Virus record (IMG/VR): IMGVR_UViG_3300046471_000259
Location: 1 to 47,497 of that record
DNA from: a virus
Length of the DNA stretch: 47,497 nucleotides
Reading direction: 5' to 3' (one strand)
Every line of letters starts with the position of its first letter. Position 1 is the first letter of the stretch. A program made the translations under genes and the position numbers. Below, one piece after another: positions 46,587-47,497 of this stretch. The notes beneath the pieces are model-generated. The model was not told where the DNA came from. It saw only the letters and a list, made by a program, of their open reading frames with translations, and did not search any database.

Positions 46587-46777
46587 GCTGCCACCTGCGC
46601 GCGGCTTCTGTCGGTCTGCAGTTCGACCGGCACCGCCAGGAACCATTCCCGGCGGCTGGCGTCCCACGATGCAAGGTCCAGGCGGACCGCGTCGGCGATT
46701 GCTTCTTCGACGCTGGCCCGCCAAGGGGCTCGCGGCCGTCGAAACGTGGCGATGCGATACCGATTGGCCATCGTCAC
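46583..46777 (-). CDS. Hypothetical protein (64 aa)
   Basis: Starts MTMANRYRIATFRRPRAPWR at an ATGA overlap, then ASVEEAIADAVRLDLASWDA and a C-terminal REWFLAVPVEL. Basic N-terminal half with a helix in the middle. No family recognised. Confidence 0.6.
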   Translation of the reverse strand: MTMANRYRIATFRRPRAPWRASVEEAIADAVRLDLASWDASRREWFLAVPVELQTDRSRAQVAA

Positions 46778-47049
46778 AGGTGCAGCAATGAAAGCTGTAG
46801 CTGCTCGTCATCACGCCGCTGATTGTCCGCCAGAAGCCGCGCAACCGCCGCCCGGTCGTTCAAGTCAATTTCCTCGATCATCACCAGATCGCGGGTAATC
46901 TCGACTTTCTCGCGCAGGCGCTGCAGCACGGCCGGGAAGATGTCTCGCAGCTGCCGGCAATCATCGGGTCCGGCACCCCCGCGTTCGGCCTGGTCGAAGC
47001 GGTGCTGAGCCAGCGCGATCAGCGCGTCGTCGCTCATCGGATCGGTCAT
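46774..47049 (-). CDS. Hypothetical protein (91 aa)
   Basis: Starts MTDPMSDDALIALAQHRFDQ by ATGA overlap with the upstream gene, followed by a helical body (DCRQLRDIFPAVLQRLREKV, LADNQRRDDEQLQLSLLHL). No family recognised. It is acidic in the N-terminus and Leu-rich in the C-terminus. Confidence 0.6.
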   Translation of the reverse strand: MTDPMSDDALIALAQHRFDQAERGGAGPDDCRQLRDIFPAVLQRLREKVEITRDLVMIEEIDLNDRAAVARLLADNQRRDDEQLQLSLLHL

Positions 47050-47231
47050 CGTGATGGTCCTTCCAGTGCAGCCAGGGCGGCGATGAGACAGCGCCGCGCC
47101 CAGCGTATTTCGGTATCGGTAGGCGGACGGTCCTGAAAACGCCTGAGTATCGCCGTGGCATGCTCGACCTGCTGCCATGCTGGCATAGCCGGGCCGTTGT
47201 CGTTCCGGCCCGGATAGGCTGCGCCGATCAC
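47046..47231 (-). CDS. Hypothetical protein (61 aa)
   Basis: MIGAAYPGRNDNGPAMPAWQ then a helical part with ILRRFQDRPPTDTEIRWARR. Overlaps both neighbours by 4 bases. No family recognised; a small accessory protein by position. Confidence 0.55.
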   Translation of the reverse strand: MIGAAYPGRNDNGPAMPAWQQVEHATAILRRFQDRPPTDTEIRWARRCLIAALAALEGPSR

Positions 47232-47497
47232 AGTGTCGACCAGTCCAGTTCAGCGTCGTCTACAGCGTCGAACATCTCCGGATCCGCGCCGGTGTCGCCC
47301 AGCCGCTTGCGCACCGCATCGGGCCCGCCTTCCTTGGGAAAACCCCGGTCCGACTTTGCGATCGTGGCCAGCTGCCCGAGGAACCCGCCCCGGCTGGTCT
47401 GTTCGAGAACCCAGCGCCCGAACGGGATCGCCTGCAAGGGAGCGTCCGCGACATTGATGCGGGCATCGGTCCAGTCGTGCGTCGAAAGATTGGCCAT
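47228..47497 (-). CDS. YozE-like SAM-domain small protein (89 aa), at window end
   Basis: PFGRWVLEQTSRGGFLGQLA, DRGFPKEGGPDAVRKRLGD and a C-terminal acidic Asp-rich end match the YozE SAM-like pattern. Its start codon is the last base triplet of the window, so promoter and upstream genes are outside. First visible gene of the right-end reverse operon. Function of such domains is not established. Confidence 0.7.
   Translation of the reverse strand: MANLSTHDWTDARINVADAPLQAIPFGRWVLEQTSRGGFLGQLATIAKSDRGFPKEGGPDAVRKRLGDTGADPEMFDAVDDAELDWSTL

Noticed and set aside
1-47497. CRISPR array or insertion sequence
   Set aside because: I saw no regular direct-repeat/spacer pattern and no transposase or terminal inverted repeats.

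Overview
The window reads as a nearly complete, inducible-type temperate prophage of about 47 kb. GC content is high, there are many GTG starts, and genes are chained by 4-base ATGA/GTGA overlaps. The small proteins and the host-like IHF fragment resemble those of alphaproteobacteria, most likely Sphingomonadales; that placement is inference from recalled family resemblance, not a search. The window opens inside or at the start of an integrase gene and closes at the start codon of a reverse-strand gene, so neither attachment site can be seen.

Layout. 1-9.5 kb: integrase (+), then a long reverse-strand early operon. Its genes include an AlpA-like regulator, a BRO-N antirepressor, an HTH excisionase-like protein, a ParB/DUF6551-like protein and many small unknown proteins. 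One AT-rich forward gene (3055-3714) interrupts this operon. 9.5-10.6 kb: the immunity switch, with an S24-type CI repressor, a probably leaderless Cro-like gene, and five operators of the form TGTCC-N5-GGACA. 10.6-15.4 kb: replication genes (DnaB-type helicase, DUF1376 protein, a loader-like protein) and small unknowns. An iteron-like origin lies inside the DUF1376 gene. 15.5-16.8 kb: terminator, small zinc-ribbon gene, a complete tRNA-Gly(TCC), one conserved phage gene and an AT-rich cos-like region. 16.8-25.2 kb: lambda-type head module (TerS, GpA-type TerL, gpW, portal, S49 protease, scaffold-like protein, gpD, gpE, FII-like). 25.2-36.7 kb: Mu-type contractile tail module (gp37/38-like, sheath, tube, frameshifted chaperone, tape measure, gpN, gpP, gp45, gp46, gp47, gp48, fibre), interrupted by a lipoprotein cargo gene. 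36.7-41 kb: two large SGNH-hydrolase tail proteins. 41-43.1 kb: lysis genes (M15 endopeptidase, holin, i-spanin, o-spanin lipoprotein).

43.1-45.3 kb holds the most interesting cargo: a three-gene cassette of a STAS-GHKL ATPase, a DUF4325 STAS-like protein and a membrane protein. It looks like a self-contained switch or defence/exclusion module. It is followed by an IHF-beta-like pseudogene with an apparent 31-base internal deletion, a reverse terminator, and a reverse-strand operon of six small genes (46063-47497) that may be phage or flanking DNA.

How it works together. CI would silence PL and PR. The BRO protein may antagonise CI. Cro, the helicase and the DUF1376 protein would start replication from the internal origin. 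Terminase would cut at the cos-like site and fill lambda-type heads, which join Mu-type contractile tails. The lysis cassette would then release particles that recognise hosts through fibres carrying esterase-like domains.
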